From the NCBI GenBank assembly GCA_031257735.1, contig JAIROC010000125.1:1-6918 (forward strand): DNA of 6,918 nt, given 5' to 3'. How positions within the stretch are numbered: position 1 is the stretch's first letter; every line of letters begins with the position of its first letter. The position numbers were made by a program, and so were the translations under genes. Below the pieces are notes generated by a model. It did no database searches. It was not told the origin of the DNA and saw only the letters and a program-made list of their open reading frames with translations. Shown in pieces: positions 4,844 through 6,918 of this stretch. The stretch is from Bacteroidales bacterium. Lineage in GTDB: Bacteria > Bacteroidota > Bacteroidia > Bacteroidales > WCHB1-69.

Positions 4844-6550
4844 ATGGAAAATAAAATAACAAGAACACCTTTTCCCAACTCTGAAAAAATATATATCGAG
4901 GGGAATTTATTTGATATTCGAGTACCTATGCGGAAAATCAAATTGACCCCAACCGTAATAAATCAAAATAAAAAAAAGCTGTATCATGACAATGGATATG
5001 TAATCGTTTATGATACAAGTGGTCCTTTTTCCGATCCCAAACAGGAAATTAATCTGCAAAAAGGATTACCCCGTATTCGTGAGCAGTGGATTGAACAAAG
5101 AAACGATGCTGAACGATTATCGGAATTTTCTTCCGAATATGGCAAAATGCGTTTGAAGGATAAAAGTTTAGATCATCTTCGTTTTGAACATAAACATCTT
5201 CCTTATCAGGCAAAAAAAGGACAACAGCTGACACAAATGTATTATGCCAAACAAGGTATTATTACCGCTGAAATGGAATTTGTTGCCATCCGTGAAAATA
5301 TGAATAATGAAGAATTGGATATCGAAACACATATTACCCCTGAATTTGTACGTCAGGAGGTAGCTGCAGGTCGTGCTATTATTCCCGGAAATATTAATCA
5401 TGCCGAATGTGAACCCATGATTATTGGTCGTAATTTTCTTGTGAAAATCAATACTAATTTGGGTAATTCTGCCATCTCATCCGATATTGAAGAAGAGGTG
5501 GAGAAGGCTGTATGGAGTTGTCGTTGGGGAGGAGATACTTTGATGGATCTTTCCACAGGAAATAATATTCATGAAACGCGGGAATGGATTATTCGGAATT
5601 GTCCGGTGCCGGTGGGTACTGTTCCGATTTATCAGGCATTGGAAAAAGTAAATGGAATGATTGGAGACTTGAATTGGGAACTTTATCGGGATACGCTCAT
5701 TGAACAATGCGAACAAGGAGTTGATTATTTTACTATTCACGCGGGATTATTGAAACAACATATTCCTCATGCCAATAAACGATTAACAGGAATTGTTTCG
5801 AGAGGAGGTTCTATTATAGCCAAATGGATGCAAATACATGGAAAGGAAAATTTTCTTTATATTCATTGGCATGAAATCTGCAAAATATTGGCTCAATATG
5901 ATGTTGGTGTTTCTATTGGAGATGGGTTACGTCCCGGTTCTATTCACGATGCAAATGACAAAGCACAATTTGGAGAATTGGAAACAATGGGACAACTAAC
6001 TAAAATTGCATGGAAACATAATGTACAAGTGATGATTGAAGGTCCCGGTCATGTTCCATTACAAAAGATCAAAGAAAATGTAGATAAACAATTACATGAT
6101 TGTTTTGAGGCGCCTTTTTATACCTTGGGACCTTTGGTAACAGATATTGCTCCCGGATATGATCATATTACTTCCGGTATCGGCGCTACATTGATTGGCT
6201 GGTATGGAACAGCTATGTTATGTTATGTAACCCCCAAAGAACATTTAAGTTTACCCGATAAAGAAGATGTAAGGATAGGAGTTATTACTTACAAAATAGC
6301 GGCGCATGCAGCAGATATAGCAAAGGGGCATCCCGGTGTTGAGGTAAGAGATAATGCCATGAGTAAAGCACGTTTTGAATTTCGTTGGAAAGACCAATTT
6401 AATTTGTCTTTAGACCCTGAACGAGCAAAAGAATATTTTACCGCTCGTCATGGCGCTGATCAGGAAGGTTCGGAATTTTGTACTATGTGCGGACCCAATT
6501 TCTGCGCTATGAGAATATCAAAAGAGATAAAAGAATGTAAGAAATTATAA
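4844..6550 (+). CDS. thiC: Phosphomethylpyrimidine synthase ThiC
   Basis: This 568-residue radical SAM enzyme converts aminoimidazole ribotide to HMP-phosphate. The C-terminal cluster motif C-X2-C-X4-C is complete (Cys546, Cys549, Cys554; CTMCGPNFC), as is normal for this non-canonical radical SAM family. His403 in EGPGHVPL and His467 in TPKEHLSLP match the spacing of the metal-binding histidines of Caulobacter ThiC (64 residues apart). Other family landmarks are PRIREQWIEQR (76-86), RAIIPGNINHAE (177-188), EPMIIGRNFLVKIN (190-203), MDLSTGNNIHETREW (234-248) and GDGLRPGSIHDANDKAQ (359-375). It is shorter at the N terminus than the E. coli enzyme, which I recall as usual for Bacteroidetes. The ATG at 4844 follows thiG by 24 bases. 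It is the last gene of the visible operon; no thiH follows. Confidence 0.97.
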   Translation: MENKITRTPFPNSEKIYIEGNLFDIRVPMRKIKLTPTVINQNKKKLYHDNGYVIVYDTSGPFSDPKQEINLQKGLPRIREQWIEQRNDAERLSEFSSEYGKMRLKDKSLDHLRFEHKHLPYQAKKGQQLTQMYYAKQGIITAEMEFVAIRENMNNEELDIETHITPEFVRQEVAAGRAIIPGNINHAECEPMIIGRNFLVKINTNLGNSAISSDIEEEVEKAVWSCRWGGDTLMDLSTGNNIHETREWIIRNCPVPVGTVPIYQALEKVNGMIGDLNWELYRDTLIEQCEQGVDYFTIHAGLLKQHIPHANKRLTGIVSRGGSIIAKWMQIHGKENFLYIHWHEICKILAQYDVGVSIGDGLRPGSIHDANDKAQFGELETMGQLTKIAWKHNVQVMIEGPGHVPLQKIKENVDKQLHDCFEAPFYTLGPLVTDIAPGYDHITSGIGATLIGWYGTAMLCYVTPKEHLSLPDKEDVRIGVITYKIAAHAADIAKGHPGVEVRDNAMSKARFEFRWKDQFNLSLDPERAKEYFTARHGADQEGSEFCTMCGPNFCAMRISKEIKECKKL

Positions 6551-6573
6551 TATTCAACCCAAATTACGCATTA

Positions 6574-6593
6574 GAAAATATAAATTTATTTTC
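6574..6593 (+). terminator. Weak AT-rich hairpin after thiC, possible transcript end
   Basis: GAAAATA (6574-6580) pairs with TATTTTC (6587-6593) around a six-base loop, 24 bases after the thiC stop. The stem is nearly all A-T and the U-rich part lies inside the stem rather than after it, so it is a poor intrinsic terminator. It is listed because no better terminator is visible between thiC and the hairpin repeats, which could themselves end transcription. Confidence 0.2.
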
Positions 6594-6612
6594 CCGAAGA
6601 ACTCGCAGAAAA

Positions 6613-6664
6613 GCTCGGACGAGGTTCTACCTCGTTCGAATTATCCTCGCAGGTTCTACCTGCA
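6613..6664 (-). repeat. Composite double-hairpin repeat, copy 1 (inverted)
   Basis: Read on the minus strand, this 52-base unit contains a hairpin GCAGGT-AGA-ACCTGC, a 10-base spacer and a second hairpin ACGAGGT-AGA-ACCTCGT. The same unit occurs in the opposite orientation at 6737-6788; the two match at about 42 of 52 positions. The 22 bases around the second hairpin (6617-6638) are identical to the other copy. Confidence 0.75.
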
Positions 6665-6736
6665 CAGTAAAAAGAATATAAAAGAATAACAAATGTCAGT
6701 AGTATAGGTTGAAATGGAAAATGTATTAAAAATAAA

Positions 6737-6788
6737 TGCAGGCATAGCCTGCTCGGATAGAACGAACGAGGTAGAACCTCGTCCAAAC
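6737..6788 (+). repeat. Composite double-hairpin repeat, copy 2
   Basis: This is the second copy of the 52-base unit, on the plus strand: hairpin GCAGGC-ATA-GCCTGC (6738-6752), a 10-base spacer, then hairpin ACGAGGT-AGA-ACCTCGT (6766-6782). Relative to copy 1, the innermost pair of the first hairpin has changed from T-A to C-G on both sides, so pairing is kept although the bases differ. Confidence 0.75.
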
Positions 6789-6822
6789 GGAGAAGAAACA
6801 GATGAATACCCGCCTTTCTTTC

Positions 6823-6840
6823 CTGTCCCGTTAGGGACAG
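6823..6840. repeat. Perfect short hairpin CTGTCCC-GTTA-GGGACAG
   Basis: A seven-base perfect stem (6823-6829 with 6834-6840) closes a four-base loop. It is not followed by a T-run, so it does not look like a standard terminator. Its size resembles the other hairpins of this region, but its sequence is unrelated to the 52-base composite unit. Confidence 0.6.
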
Positions 6841-6918
6841 AATGTAAATCAACCTGATAATATCTTACATGGCGCACCTGACGGCGCGCTCAAGAGGAGA
6901 ATAGCTGCTGTATTTTCT

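Larger units (their letters stand above)
6551..6918. other. Hairpin-rich intergenic region after thiC, no convincing gene
   Basis: About 370 bases after the thiC stop hold no recognisable gene on either strand. The content is mostly short perfect hairpins with 6-7 base stems and 3-4 base loops, at 6619-6635, 6649-6663, 6738-6752, 6766-6782 and 6823-6840, plus a GCGC-rich stretch (6871-6889). Open frames on both strands run through these repeats and look repeat-derived. The region marks the likely end of the operon; whatever gene comes next lies beyond the window. Confidence 0.7.

Noticed and set aside
6613..6840. Possible CRISPR array from repeated short palindromes.
   Set aside because: There are only two copies of the main unit, in opposite orientation, without regular spacers or nearby cas genes.
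6714..6857. A 47-codon plus-strand ATG frame after thiC.
   Set aside because: It is built largely from the hairpin repeats, has no recognisable domain and no clear ribosome binding site. It is better explained as a repeat-derived open frame.
6586..6877. Two overlapping minus-strand open frames of 88 and 73 codons after thiC.
   Set aside because: They run through both inverted repeat copies and the hairpins, overlap each other, and look like low-complexity chance translations rather than a gene.

Overview
The window is an AT-rich stretch from what looks like a member of the Bacteroidetes, most likely order Bacteroidales. The evidence is a TAnnTTTG-type -7 promoter element, a short (568-residue) ThiC, a second ThiE/TenI-like protein of the kind seen in Bacteroides thiamine operons, few Shine-Dalgarno sequences, and palindromic intergenic repeats. 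This placement comes from gene content and motifs only; no genus can be named.

Layout. Bases 1-440 hold no gene. They contain a degenerate, nested inverted-repeat element (38-346) and a short tandem repeat (358-393). A Bacteroidetes-type promoter (444-471) leads straight into a TPP riboswitch (about 476-560). Eight genes follow, all on the + strand and nearly abutting: thiD, a small membrane protein resembling the C-terminal part of SPFH/band-7 proteins, an AlkD-like DNA alkylation repair protein, thiS, a TenI/ThiE-like gene, thiE, thiG and thiC. Gaps run from a 4-base overlap to 24 bases, which suggests one riboswitch-controlled transcript. After thiC (6550) come about 370 bases without a convincing gene, filled with small perfect hairpins, including two inverted copies of a 52-base composite repeat.

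How the genes work together. ThiC makes HMP-phosphate and ThiD phosphorylates it to HMP-PP. ThiS carries the sulfur and ThiG builds the thiazole. The TenI/ThiE-like protein probably acts on the thiazole product or as a second synthase, and ThiE joins the two halves into thiamine phosphate. ThiF (adenylates ThiS) and ThiH or ThiO (supplies dehydroglycine) are not in the window, nor is ThiL. They must be elsewhere, replaced or lost.

The most unusual points are the two genes with no known thiamine role placed between thiD and thiS, and the structured repeats at both ends. I see no clearly new defence, mobile or biosynthetic system.
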